64,000 bases of DNA from Bacteroidota bacterium (GTDB lineage Bacteria; Bacteroidota; Bacteroidia; B-17B0; Aurantibacillaceae): contig JAUXTT010000002.1 of NCBI GenBank assembly GCA_030684395.1, positions 62,001-126,000 on the forward strand. Direction: 5' to 3'. Made by a program: the position numbers and the translations under genes. Under the pieces are notes generated by a model that saw only the letters and a program-made list of their open reading frames with translations, was not told the origin of the DNA and did not search any database. The number at the start of each line of letters is the position of its first letter. Positions within the stretch are counted from its first letter, which is position 1. Shown here piece by piece: positions 9,677 through 17,929 of this stretch.

Positions 9677-9800
9677 ACCATTTTTAGAATAGGCTACAAA
9701 TAATAGAGTCTATATATGAAATAAACATGTTACAATAAACAAATAAGGATAAAAATAACTTGGTTACATCGCTTTACTACCAAAATAACAACATCTATAT

Positions 9801-12560
9801 ATGAAAACGATTAGTATAATATTTGTAAAATTATGGATTTGTATTTTTTTATTTACAGCCAACATAGTTCTATCGCAAACTTTTTTTCAAAAAGCGCAGG
9901 GCTCAAATTTTACTTATTTAAAAAATATAGAAAAAGTAAATAATAATAAATTTATAACTTGTGGCTATGAAGATATAAGTGGAAATAATGAAGCATACCT
10001 TTCCTGTATAGATAGTCTTGGGGCAATAATTTGGACAAAAAAATACGGAGACGCATCATCTCTTGCGGATGAGTTTAGAATAACAAAATATATTTCTGGT
10101 GGTAATTTAGTTTCTGCCGGCCACACATACTCAGGCCCCGGAGGAAGTAGGGATGCTTACATCATAAAAACTGACATAAATGGAAATCTAATATGGTCAA
10201 AAGCTTTTGGATCATCTTCTTATGATGAAATTGTAACAATTGCTGAGGATGCTTTAGGCAATATTTATTGCGCTGGAGTTGACTTTGTTGCTAAGTTAGA
10301 TGCAAATGGCAACTTATTATGGCAGAAAAAATATGCAGCAACTAATGGATCATTTCCTTCTTTTACTTCTCTAATTACTTTAACTTCTGGTGACATTATA
10401 CTTTCAGGGATTTCTTATTACAGTGGTTTAAACCATGGTGTTCTACTATCTTTGGATGCAAGCGGAAACGTAATTTGGAGCAAAAATTATGTTGGAGTTT
10501 CTCATCTGTCCTTCAGTAAAGTAATAGCTTTACCAAATAACGAGTTTGCAATTTCAGGCTATTATGACACCCATTATCAATCTATCCATAAAACAGACGC
10601 ATTAGGAAATATTATATGGAGTAATGTTTCTACTACCTATAATTCCAAAGATGTAGGAGGATTGTACTTAGACCCTGATAGTACTTTTTTATATTTAGCT
10701 GGTAACCATGTAATATCCTATCCACAAACCCAGGCAAATCTTTCCAAATTTGATTTGTCAGGCACTCATTTATGGGAAAAAGAATATGGCGGTTGCGATG
10801 AAGATGCTTTTTCTAGTATTGCTTTCGGTAATAATGCAACCTTATATTTAGCAGGGGGTACTAGGAGTTACGGTACAGGCGATACAAAACAATATATAGT
10901 TCGAGCAGATACATCCGGTTATACTTCTTGCTTTGACGATATTACAACTCAAAATTATGCAAACCTAAATTTAACTACGAGTATTTTAAATTATACAGCT
11001 AGTGCCTCAACCCATACATATTCTACATTTTCAACAATAACAAACCCAATTGCCTTTTTTGACTCTTTAATCTGCACTTCTGTAAACCCTGTTGGTTTTG
11101 CTTTTCAATCTTCCGATACCACTATCTGTCAAAATTCTTGTATTTCATTTTCTAGTACTTCCATAATTCACCAAGCAGTTGACCCAACATATGCCATAGA
11201 TTGGTTTAATGGTGTTTATGGTAGTATGAGCCCTAAATTTCAATGGTCTTTTCCTGGTGCCACTTTCACTTCTGGTACCGATACACTTGAAAACCCAACA
11301 ACTATTTGTTATGCTAATTCGGGCACGTATAATGTAAATTTAACAATAACTGTTGGTTGTAAATCGTTTACAATTAGCAAGCCAAATTACATTATCGTTT
11401 CTCCTCAACCAAATTCGCCAACCATATCAGGTAATACATTTTTTTGTACAGGTAATAGTACAACATTAGATGCTGGCGCTGGATATATAAACTATCAATG
11501 GCTACCTACAGGTGCTACAACACAAACTATTTCAGTTAATTCCTCCGGCAATTACTCTGTAATAGTAACAAACAATTGTGGCAGTGATACTTCACAAGCA
11601 GTAACTATAACTACAATTCCTTTACCAACAATAACTATAAGTGGCTCAAACTCTATATGCTTAGGGGCAAGCACAACTTTACTTGCAAGTGGTGCTGTAA
11701 ATTACAATTGGAACACTGGCACTAATTCAAATTCAATTATTGTATCACCCAATATAAATACTTCATATACTGTTGTTGCTTATGATACTAATAACTGCTC
11801 TAATTCTGCCACTTACAATGTAACTGTAAACACTATCCCAACGGCTAACGCAGGTGTTGATCAAACAATTTGTGCAGGTCAATCAGTAACATTAAATGGT
11901 AGTGGAGGCAGTATCTATACTTGGAATAGCGGTCAAAATTCACAATCAATATCCGTTAGTCCAAGTAATACATTTAACTATATTTTAACAGCCTCAAACG
12001 GAGTATGTACAGATAAAGATACAGTTAAAGTAAATGTAAATCCAATTCCAAACCTAATTGTTAGTGATGATATTACAATTACTCAAGGCGATACAGCAAT
12101 GCTTTCAGTATCTGGCGCAAACTTTTACAATTGGTCATCTAATTCTTCCTTATCATGTACTACTTGTTCTACCATTACAGTTAGTCCATTATATTCATCT
12201 CAATATTGCGTAGAGGCAAGCTCAATTAATGGATGTATAAATTCAAAATGTGTAAATGTAATAGTTGACATCAACTGCGGAGAATTATTTGTACCTGATG
12301 CCTTTTCTCCGAATGGCGATGGAGTAAATGATATGCTACAAGTCTTCATTAATAAAACTTGTGTTAAAGGCTTCAGTCTATTAATTTTCGACAGATGGGG
12401 TGAAAAAATATTTGAATCCTCAGATATTAATACATTTTGGGATGGAACTTATAAAGGGCAAGCATTAAACAACGCTGTTTTTGTATATTATTTAAACATT
12501 TCATTTAATAATAATGATTCGCCTATCATTCAAAAAGGAAACATTAGCATTATTAAGTAA
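9801..12560 (+). CDS. Giant secreted protein with gliding-motility-associated (CHU_C, T9SS type B) C-terminal domain
   Basis: 919 residues with a signal peptide ending near VLSQ (residue 26). Residues 30-400 hold SBBP-like propeller repeats (GNLIWSKAFG, GNLLWQKKYA, GNVIWSKNY, GNIIWSN). Then come a PKD-like segment (about 440-540, FQWSFPGATFTSGTDTLENP) and several Ig-like repeats (YQWLPTGATTQTISVNSSGN, YNWNTGTNSNSIIVSPN, YTWNSGQNSQSISVSPSN). The end has LFVPDAFSPNGDGVNDML, FDRWGEKIFES and WDGTYKGQ, the CHU_C domain that routes cargo through T9SS with a PorP/SprF partner. That partner is encoded next. Likely a surface adhesin or motility-related protein; the ligand is unknown. Confidence 0.9.
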   Translation: MKTISIIFVKLWICIFLFTANIVLSQTFFQKAQGSNFTYLKNIEKVNNNKFITCGYEDISGNNEAYLSCIDSLGAIIWTKKYGDASSLADEFRITKYISGGNLVSAGHTYSGPGGSRDAYIIKTDINGNLIWSKAFGSSSYDEIVTIAEDALGNIYCAGVDFVAKLDANGNLLWQKKYAATNGSFPSFTSLITLTSGDIILSGISYYSGLNHGVLLSLDASGNVIWSKNYVGVSHLSFSKVIALPNNEFAISGYYDTHYQSIHKTDALGNIIWSNVSTTYNSKDVGGLYLDPDSTFLYLAGNHVISYPQTQANLSKFDLSGTHLWEKEYGGCDEDAFSSIAFGNNATLYLAGGTRSYGTGDTKQYIVRADTSGYTSCFDDITTQNYANLNLTTSILNYTASASTHTYSTFSTITNPIAFFDSLICTSVNPVGFAFQSSDTTICQNSCISFSSTSIIHQAVDPTYAIDWFNGVYGSMSPKFQWSFPGATFTSGTDTLENPTTICYANSGTYNVNLTITVGCKSFTISKPNYIIVSPQPNSPTISGNTFFCTGNSTTLDAGAGYINYQWLPTGATTQTISVNSSGNYSVIVTNNCGSDTSQAVTITTIPLPTITISGSNSICLGASTTLLASGAVNYNWNTGTNSNSIIVSPNINTSYTVVAYDTNNCSNSATYNVTVNTIPTANAGVDQTICAGQSVTLNGSGGSIYTWNSGQNSQSISVSPSNTFNYILTASNGVCTDKDTVKVNVNPIPNLIVSDDITITQGDTAMLSVSGANFYNWSSNSSLSCTTCSTITVSPLYSSQYCVEASSINGCINSKCVNVIVDINCGELFVPDAFSPNGDGVNDMLQVFINKTCVKGFSLLIFDRWGEKIFESSDINTFWDGTYKGQALNNAVFVYYLNISFNNNDSPIIQKGNISIIK

Positions 12561-12628
12561 TCACAAAAATTACAATATTATATAATATGCCATTTCGTAC
12601 TGTCTTAAATAAAATTAAAACTGCAACC

Positions 12629-13663
12629 ATGAAAATTAAACTAACTGTTGTAACACTTTGTAGCATACTCATACAATTATCAGTAAACGCCCAGGATTTT
12701 CATTTTTCTCAATTTAGAGAAACACCTATGTTGGTTAATCCGGCACAAACTGCCTTAAACAAGGATTTAAGGTTTATTATTAATTATAAAGAACAATGGA
12801 AAAGTATTGGCACTCCATTTAAAACCATTGGCACATCTGCTGAGTTTGCAGTAAACCACAAACGAGGAAAAGATAATTACTTAGGAGTTGGAATACAATT
12901 TGCAAATGACAAGGCTGGTACTAACACTATGTCAAACACCATAGGTATGCTGTCATTAAATGGAATAATTAAACTGGCAGATGCTCAAAAGCTTTCAGTT
13001 GGTATATTAGGAGGATTTGGACAACGAACAATTAATGCCGCTTCAATTAAATGGGGTTCCCAATATGATGGTTCAAATTATAACGGCGCGCTACCTTCTG
13101 GCGAAGTTATGGCCACTACCAATTTTAGTTATTCTGATTTAGGTGGAGGCATAGCATGGAGTTATGGTAAAGGAGAATCAACCTTAAGTGCAAATAATGG
13201 AATTAAAGCGGTTGTAGGAATTTCTGCCTTTCATTTCGGAATACCAAAGTATACATTTTATTCAACTGCATCAGAAAAACTAAAAACTAAAGTTATAGGA
13301 CATGCAAGTGTTTTAATTGGCATCAAAAATTCAAATATAATTATTGTCCCTGAGTTACTTTACACAAGACAGGGTAAACTTCAAGAAGTAAATATTGGCT
13401 CAGTTTTTAAATTCATTACTCAGGAAGAATCTAAATTTACTCGCTTTAAAAAACCTGCCGCCTTCTCAATTGGAGCCCATTACAGAGTTGCAGACGCACT
13501 AATTTTTACAGGAATGTATGAATATTCCAATTATTCAATTGGTATAAGCTACGATACAAATCTTTCAAAATTAACCAATGCATCAAAATCAAGAGGCGGT
13601 ATCGAAATTTCATTACGTTTTGTTACTCCAAGTCAATTTTCTACAACGCGTTCACGTATTTAA
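12629..13663 (+). CDS. PorP/SprF family type IX secretion outer membrane protein
   Basis: About 344 residues from ATG 12629. An in-frame ATG at 12587 would add 14 residues, but MKIKLTVVTLCSILIQLSVNAQ is a complete signal peptide, so I prefer the later start. The mature part starts DFHFSQFRETPMLVNPAQTA, the signature opening of PorP/SprF proteins (xxFSQYxxxPxxxNPAxTG). It continues with beta-barrel strands such as YKEQWKSIGTPFKTI and LGVGIQFANDKAG. It starts 69 bases after the CHU_C gene. Known members work with type B cargo such as SprB at the outer membrane, so it is probably the dedicated partner of the upstream protein. Confidence 0.92.
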   Translation: MKIKLTVVTLCSILIQLSVNAQDFHFSQFRETPMLVNPAQTALNKDLRFIINYKEQWKSIGTPFKTIGTSAEFAVNHKRGKDNYLGVGIQFANDKAGTNTMSNTIGMLSLNGIIKLADAQKLSVGILGGFGQRTINAASIKWGSQYDGSNYNGALPSGEVMATTNFSYSDLGGGIAWSYGKGESTLSANNGIKAVVGISAFHFGIPKYTFYSTASEKLKTKVIGHASVLIGIKNSNIIIVPELLYTRQGKLQEVNIGSVFKFITQEESKFTRFKKPAAFSIGAHYRVADALIFTGMYEYSNYSIGISYDTNLSKLTNASKSRGGIEISLRFVTPSQFSTTRSRI

Positions 13664-13675
13664 AAAATCAATTAA

Positions 13676-15229
13676 ATGGTAATCAAATACTTTAAACTAA
13701 TTGGTTCTCTAGTCCTATTTTGTAATAATTTACTTTATTTAAAGGCTCAAAAAGGTGATAGTACTGTTATTCAAATTACTAATATAGGAAATAGCATAAA
13801 CTCAATTTATCCTGAATACGCTCCCGTTATTTCAGCCGATGGAGCATTACTTATATATACTACCAAGCGCCCCGGGGAAGGAAAGAAAAAACAAAAAGAA
13901 ATTTTAGAACAAATTTGGTTAAGTGAGTTTAATTCAAATTTAAATACTTGGGGTTTTCCAAATCCTTTACCCAAAAACATAAATAATCCTAAACGTAACA
14001 TTTCCAATATAGCACTTTCAAATGATGGACATAAATTACTTTTATATGTTGATGAACTGACAGGTACCGGAGATATTTCCGAATCTGTTTTAAAGGGAAC
14101 ACTTTGGTCAGATCCAATTAAACTCCCTGCTCCTATTAACTCTCCTAGCCACGAATCTTCTGCTACCTATTCTCCTGATGGCAAAACAATTTATTTTGTT
14201 AGTGATAGGTCTGGTGGTAAAGGAGGAAGAGATATTTGGTCATGTACGCAAGACAAAACAGGTAATTGGGGAAAAGCGATAAATTTAGGCACAAAAATTA
14301 ATTCCATAGAGGATGAAGAATCACTTTTCATGCATCCCGATGGCAAAACCCTATATTTTAGTTCAAAAAGAAAAGGTGGTATTGGAGGATATGATATTTA
14401 CAAAGCTGAATTGATAAAAAACAAATGGTCAGTTCCAATTAATTTGGGCAAACCAATCAACACCGATGGAGATGATTTATTTTTCGTAATGGTGGCAAAT
14501 GGTAAAACAGCCTATTATTCATCAAATCAAAAAGGCACATTGGGTGAAAAAGATATTTTTAAAATAACTTTTTCTTCGATTAATAAAAAAAAGGAAATTG
14601 GCCCTCGTCTTACTATTATAAAAGGAACAGTTTTTGACGAAAAAACTAATCAGGCTCTAGAGGCAGATATAGAATTAATTGATAACGAAAAAAACGATGT
14701 TATTGCGAAATTTAAATCCAATAGTGCTACTGGCAAATATTTAATTTCTTTACCCTCTGGTAAAAACTATGGTATTACTGTAGCTTCAAATGGATACCTT
14801 TTCCATTCAGAAAACATTAACCTACCTGATTCTGCCGCTTTTCAGGAAATAATTAAAAATATTAAATTAAAAAAACTTGAAATTGGATCAACAATAGTTC
14901 TTAATAACATTTTTTTCGAATCAAATAAATCAACCCTGAAAAACGAATCTGAAACCGAATTAAAAAGACTATTTCAATTATTAATTGATAATTCCGCTAT
15001 AAACATCGAAATTTCCGGGCATACAGACAACCTTGGGAGCTCTGCATATAATCAAAAACTATCCGAAGCCAGAGCAAAAACCGTGGTCGATTATTTAACT
15101 GCAAAAGGTATTAACTCACAGCGTATGACTTTTAAAGGATATGGGCTTGAACAACCAATTGCTACAAATGATAATGAATTTGGGCGGCAATTAAACCGTA
15201 GAACCGAATTTAAAATCATCGGTAAATAA
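13676..15229 (+). CDS. OmpA-family lipid-envelope protein with PD40 propeller repeats
   Basis: 517 residues with a signal peptide ending near LKAQ (residue 25). About 35-300 are WD40-like PD40 repeats (YAPVISADGALLIYTT, ATYSPDGKTIYFVSDRSGG, HPDGKTLYFSSKRKGGIGGY). About 312-400 are a carboxypeptidase-regulatory-like domain. About 405-517 are an OmpA-like peptidoglycan-binding domain (IEISGHTDNLGSSAYNQKLS, ARAKTVVDYL, GYGLEQP, NRRTEFKI). This architecture resembles PorE and related T9SS accessory proteins that tie the secretion complex to peptidoglycan. With the two preceding genes it forms the usual CHU_C, PorP/SprF, OmpA set; it starts 12 bases after the PorP/SprF gene. Confidence 0.92.
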   Translation: MVIKYFKLIGSLVLFCNNLLYLKAQKGDSTVIQITNIGNSINSIYPEYAPVISADGALLIYTTKRPGEGKKKQKEILEQIWLSEFNSNLNTWGFPNPLPKNINNPKRNISNIALSNDGHKLLLYVDELTGTGDISESVLKGTLWSDPIKLPAPINSPSHESSATYSPDGKTIYFVSDRSGGKGGRDIWSCTQDKTGNWGKAINLGTKINSIEDEESLFMHPDGKTLYFSSKRKGGIGGYDIYKAELIKNKWSVPINLGKPINTDGDDLFFVMVANGKTAYYSSNQKGTLGEKDIFKITFSSINKKKEIGPRLTIIKGTVFDEKTNQALEADIELIDNEKNDVIAKFKSNSATGKYLISLPSGKNYGITVASNGYLFHSENINLPDSAAFQEIIKNIKLKKLEIGSTIVLNNIFFESNKSTLKNESETELKRLFQLLIDNSAINIEISGHTDNLGSSAYNQKLSEARAKTVVDYLTAKGINSQRMTFKGYGLEQPIATNDNEFGRQLNRRTEFKIIGK

Positions 15230-15261
15230 ATTATCATTAATCTTATTTAATGCAAATAATC

Positions 15262-15402
15262 ATGACTGAATTAATAAGAAAACTAAAAAATTGCCGTATT
15301 ACCGAAATTACCCCAATACACAAAATCACATTTTGGATTACTGTTATTGGATTACTTATAGCTGCAACTATACTAATTTTAAAAAAACTATGGATAGTCT
15401 AA
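15262..15402 (+). CDS. Small single-pass membrane protein (46 residues), unknown
   Basis: A 46-residue ORF (MTELIRKLKNCR..., then a hydrophobic helix ITFWITVIGLLIAATILIL and KKLWIV). It lies 32 bases after the OmpA gene; an in-frame ATG at 15250 would add four residues. The basic N-terminus followed by one helix fits a small inner membrane protein. An overlapping ORF in another frame (15291-15512) looks less protein-like. Real coding status is uncertain. Confidence 0.4.
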   Translation: MTELIRKLKNCRITEITPIHKITFWITVIGLLIAATILILKKLWIV

Positions 15403-15561
15403 TCAATCTGAAATCAATTTTATTAATTTACAATAACGAAAGGCTCTTGTCCAATTTCACGGCCACCCAGATTTACTTCACCGCCAAATGCAGCTGCTTA
15501 AAAATAAATTGAGTGATAGCACGGAAAATCAAATCAGGCTTGTTAAGGAAGGTTAATAATT

Positions 15562-15607
15562 CCTAAAAATACAACCGTTCATCTATAAAATACGCCCGAT
15601 CTTCTAT
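15562..15607 (+). promoter_or_regulatory. Putative LytTR-type regulatory site upstream of the LytS-like kinase gene
   Basis: CCTAAAAAT (15562-15570), ACCGTTCAT (15574-15582) and GCCCGATCTTCTAT (15594-15607) lie 41-86 bases before the kinase start. ACCGTTCAT fits the LytTR half-site [TA][AC][CA]GTTN[AG][TG], and CCCGATCTT follows after 12 bases as a weaker second half. The 14-mer recurs exactly at 17824-17837 before the TonB receptor gene. Confidence 0.45.
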
Positions 15608-15647
15608 TTTATCTGCTGCACTGAATAATAAGCCCAATATTTGTAGA

Positions 15648-16724
15648 ATGTCGCTTAATCCGCAAAACAAGCTAATCAGAACAGGAATTCATATTTTGGT
15701 ATGGCTTGTTTTGTTTCTTTTACCCTACCTCATGTTTCCCAGGGTTTCAAATGAATACTGGCAGGGCATCTCACCATTGCTTCTTCCACTTTTATTTTAC
15801 GCAGTCATTTTCTACGCTAACTATTTTATTCTTACCGATAAACTTCTCTTTGAAAAGAAATTTGTGTTGTACTGCCTGATCAATGCAGGACTAATCTTAT
15901 TCTTTTTATGGCTTAACTTTGAGTTCCGTGATGTACTAAGACCTAAAGCTCCTGTGCTTTCCGAAAATGCTCAAAAACTTTTTCGCCAACGCATGCCGCA
16001 GGAAAACATGTTTAGATTTTTTGTATTAAAAGATCTCTTTTCTTTTTTCATTCCCATAATATTTTCTATTGCCATCAGGGCAACAGAACGATGGATAAAA
16101 ACAGAAACCGAGAAAAAAGAAATTGTAACTAAAAATCTTGAATCCGAGTTAGAACATTTACGCTACCAGTTACAACCACACTTCTTTTTCAACTCACTCA
16201 ATAACATTTATTCCCTCATCGAAGTTTCACCCACCAAAGCCCAGGAAACCGTTCATGGACTTAGCAAACTCATGCGCTATCTATTGTATGAAACCGGGAA
16301 CAAAAAAGTAGAGCTTTCACAGGAAATATTCTTCCTGGAGAATTACATAAAACTGATGGAGTTAAGGCAATCTGATAAAACAAAAACCACCTGTTCATTT
16401 CCCGCCATGATGAACAAACAATATTATATAGCCCCATTACTCTTTATACCTATGATTGAAAACGCATATAAACATGGAGTATCTGCAACACAACCATCAC
16501 AGATATACTTTAATATGCATATCAAAGATGACAAGGTGTTTTTTGTCAGTGGTAATACAAGTTTCCCGAAGAATGATACGGACATTAGTGGATCAGGTAT
16601 AGGCTTGGATAACCTCAAAAAAAGACTGGAATTATTATACCCCGATAAGCACGAGTTAAGCATTACAACAGAAAAAGGAAATATGTTTTGGGTACGTTTA
16701 AGTGTTGATTTAAAAGAAGAATGA
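15648..16724 (+). CDS. LytS/YehU-like sensor histidine kinase
   Basis: 358 residues. The first about 150 residues contain four hydrophobic helices (for example GIHILVWLVLFLLPYLMF, LLPLLFYAVIFYANYFIL, FVLYCLINAGLILFFLWLNF), an integral-membrane sensor without a large extracellular loop. The His_kinase domain follows with the phospho-acceptor in LQPHFFFNSLNNIYSLIE (His178). The ATPase domain has FIPMIENAYKHG and the glycine box GSGIGLDNLKKRL. The downstream regulator overlaps it by 4 bases (ATGA), so the pair is translationally coupled. Confidence 0.93.
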   Translation: MSLNPQNKLIRTGIHILVWLVLFLLPYLMFPRVSNEYWQGISPLLLPLLFYAVIFYANYFILTDKLLFEKKFVLYCLINAGLILFFLWLNFEFRDVLRPKAPVLSENAQKLFRQRMPQENMFRFFVLKDLFSFFIPIIFSIAIRATERWIKTETEKKEIVTKNLESELEHLRYQLQPHFFFNSLNNIYSLIEVSPTKAQETVHGLSKLMRYLLYETGNKKVELSQEIFFLENYIKLMELRQSDKTKTTCSFPAMMNKQYYIAPLLFIPMIENAYKHGVSATQPSQIYFNMHIKDDKVFFVSGNTSFPKNDTDISGSGIGLDNLKKRLELLYPDKHELSITTEKGNMFWVRLSVDLKEE

Positions 16725-17437
16725 AAATAACCTGCCTTATAATTGATGATGAGCCTTTAGCTCTTGACCTGATCGAGCGATACGTTAAGAATACACCTTT
16801 CCTTGAATGTATAGGAAGATGTGAAAGCGCTATTGAGGCTATTGCTCAAATGAGCAAAACAAAAGTCGATCTCCTCTTCCTTGATATTCAAATGCCTGAA
16901 TTAACAGGTTTGGAATTTTCTAAAAGTGTTCCAAAAGAAACACGCATTATATTTACAACTGCTTTCGATAGATATGCACTCGAAGGTTATAAAGTAAATG
17001 CACTCGATTACCTCTTAAAGCCTTTCAGTTATAATGAATTCTATCGAGCTGCTCAACGCGCAAAAGAATGGTTTGAAAAAATAAAAGAAACCGAACTAAT
17101 CGACAGTAAAGAATTCATATTTGTAAAATCAGAATACAAACAAGTAAAGATCAATCTCAAAGAAGTGATATACTTTGAAGGCCTTAAAGATTACATCAAA
17201 ATTTGGATCAAAGATCAGCCTAAACCAATACTTACACTACTGAGCCTTAAAACCCTCGAAAGCGAACTCGATCCAAAATTATTCATGCGTATTCACCGGT
17301 CCTTTACCGTTTCATTATACAACATTCAGTCTATTGAACGAGGCCGTGTTCTTATGAGCAATGGTGTACACATTAATGTTGCAGATCAATACAAATCCAA
17401 ATTTCAGGAATTCATAAGTGGCAAATCTGTTATCTGA
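16721..17437 (+). CDS. LytTR-family response regulator
   Basis: 238 residues. The receiver domain has IIDDEP near the N-terminus, phospho-acceptor Asp55 in LLFLDIQMPEL, Thr in FTTAFD and Lys in YLLKPF. The LytTR DNA-binding domain (about 135-235) includes FVKSEYKQVKINL, IYFEGLKDYIKIW and MRIHRSFTVSLYNIQSIE. It is paired with the upstream LytS-like kinase. A repeated motif before its own operon and before the TonB receptor gene may be its target. Confidence 0.95.
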   Translation: MKITCLIIDDEPLALDLIERYVKNTPFLECIGRCESAIEAIAQMSKTKVDLLFLDIQMPELTGLEFSKSVPKETRIIFTTAFDRYALEGYKVNALDYLLKPFSYNEFYRAAQRAKEWFEKIKETELIDSKEFIFVKSEYKQVKINLKEVIYFEGLKDYIKIWIKDQPKPILTLLSLKTLESELDPKLFMRIHRSFTVSLYNIQSIERGRVLMSNGVHINVADQYKSKFQEFISGKSVI

Positions 17438-17455
17438 AAATATAAATCGTAATAC

Positions 17456-17791
17456 ATGCTTCGCTACTTAGTAATAATTTCAATATCCGTTCTTTGTGTA
17501 CGCACTTTCACCTGTTGCTCCCATGCAACTCCGGCATGTTTCACCTGGTCTCCCGAAACAATAACTACCCAAAGCACTGTTAAATTCAATGCTTCCTGCA
17601 TTGAAAGGGCATCCATATTCCGCTGGAATTTTGGTGATAGTTCCGCAGTTATAATTACAACTTCACTTACTACCGAACATCGTTATTCGGTACCGGGTGT
17701 CTATACCGTAACTGTAACAGGCAAACCAATCGTGACGCGCGTAACTGGCAATACGGAAACTACCCAAACCAGGGTAATTATTGTAAAATAA
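17456..17791 (+). CDS. Small exported PKD-domain protein
   Basis: 111 residues starting 18 bases after the LytTR regulator. The hydrophobic start (MLRYLVIISISVLCVRTFTC) has cysteines near residues 20-21 and may be a lipoprotein or Sec signal. Residues about 30-110 are one PKD domain: FRWNFGDSSA, EHRYSVPGVYTVTVTG. PKD domains mediate extracellular protein or sugar contacts. The position in a regulator operon suggests a sensory or surface accessory role (inference). Confidence 0.75.
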   Translation: MLRYLVIISISVLCVRTFTCCSHATPACFTWSPETITTQSTVKFNASCIERASIFRWNFGDSSAVIITTSLTTEHRYSVPGVYTVTVTGKPIVTRVTGNTETTQTRVIIVK

Positions 17792-17798
17792 GCCAGTC

Positions 17799-17837
17799 CC
17801 TAAAAATCCCAACGGTAATTTCAGCCCGATCTTCTAT
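17799..17837 (+). promoter_or_regulatory. Second copy of the shared regulatory motif, upstream of the TonB receptor gene
   Basis: CCTAAAAAT (17799-17807), AACGGTAAT (17811-17819) and GCCCGATCTTCTAT (17824-17837) lie 93-131 bases before the receptor start. CCTAAAAAT and the 14-mer are the same as at 15562-15607, with spacing shorter by 7 bases. A common regulator is likely; the LytTR protein is the best candidate. Confidence 0.45.
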
Positions 17838-17929
17838 ACATTCCTTGTTAACTTCTATTCCCTTTCCTTATTACTTGTTCCGCACATACTTTTGAGCGTT
17901 ATTCATCCGAATCAATTATTCAAACGATA

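Noticed and set aside
15291-15512. 73-codon ORF overlapping the 46-residue membrane ORF
   Set aside because: Composition (many Tyr/Asn/Cys/Thr, no helix pattern) is less protein-like than the frame I kept.
15437-15556. 39-codon frame ending HRQMQLLKNKLSDSTENQIR...KEG that looks like a C-terminal coding piece
   Set aside because: No start codon, no recognisable family and very short; it could be the tail of a lost gene (reminiscent of DUF4174 tails), but evidence is too thin for a feature.
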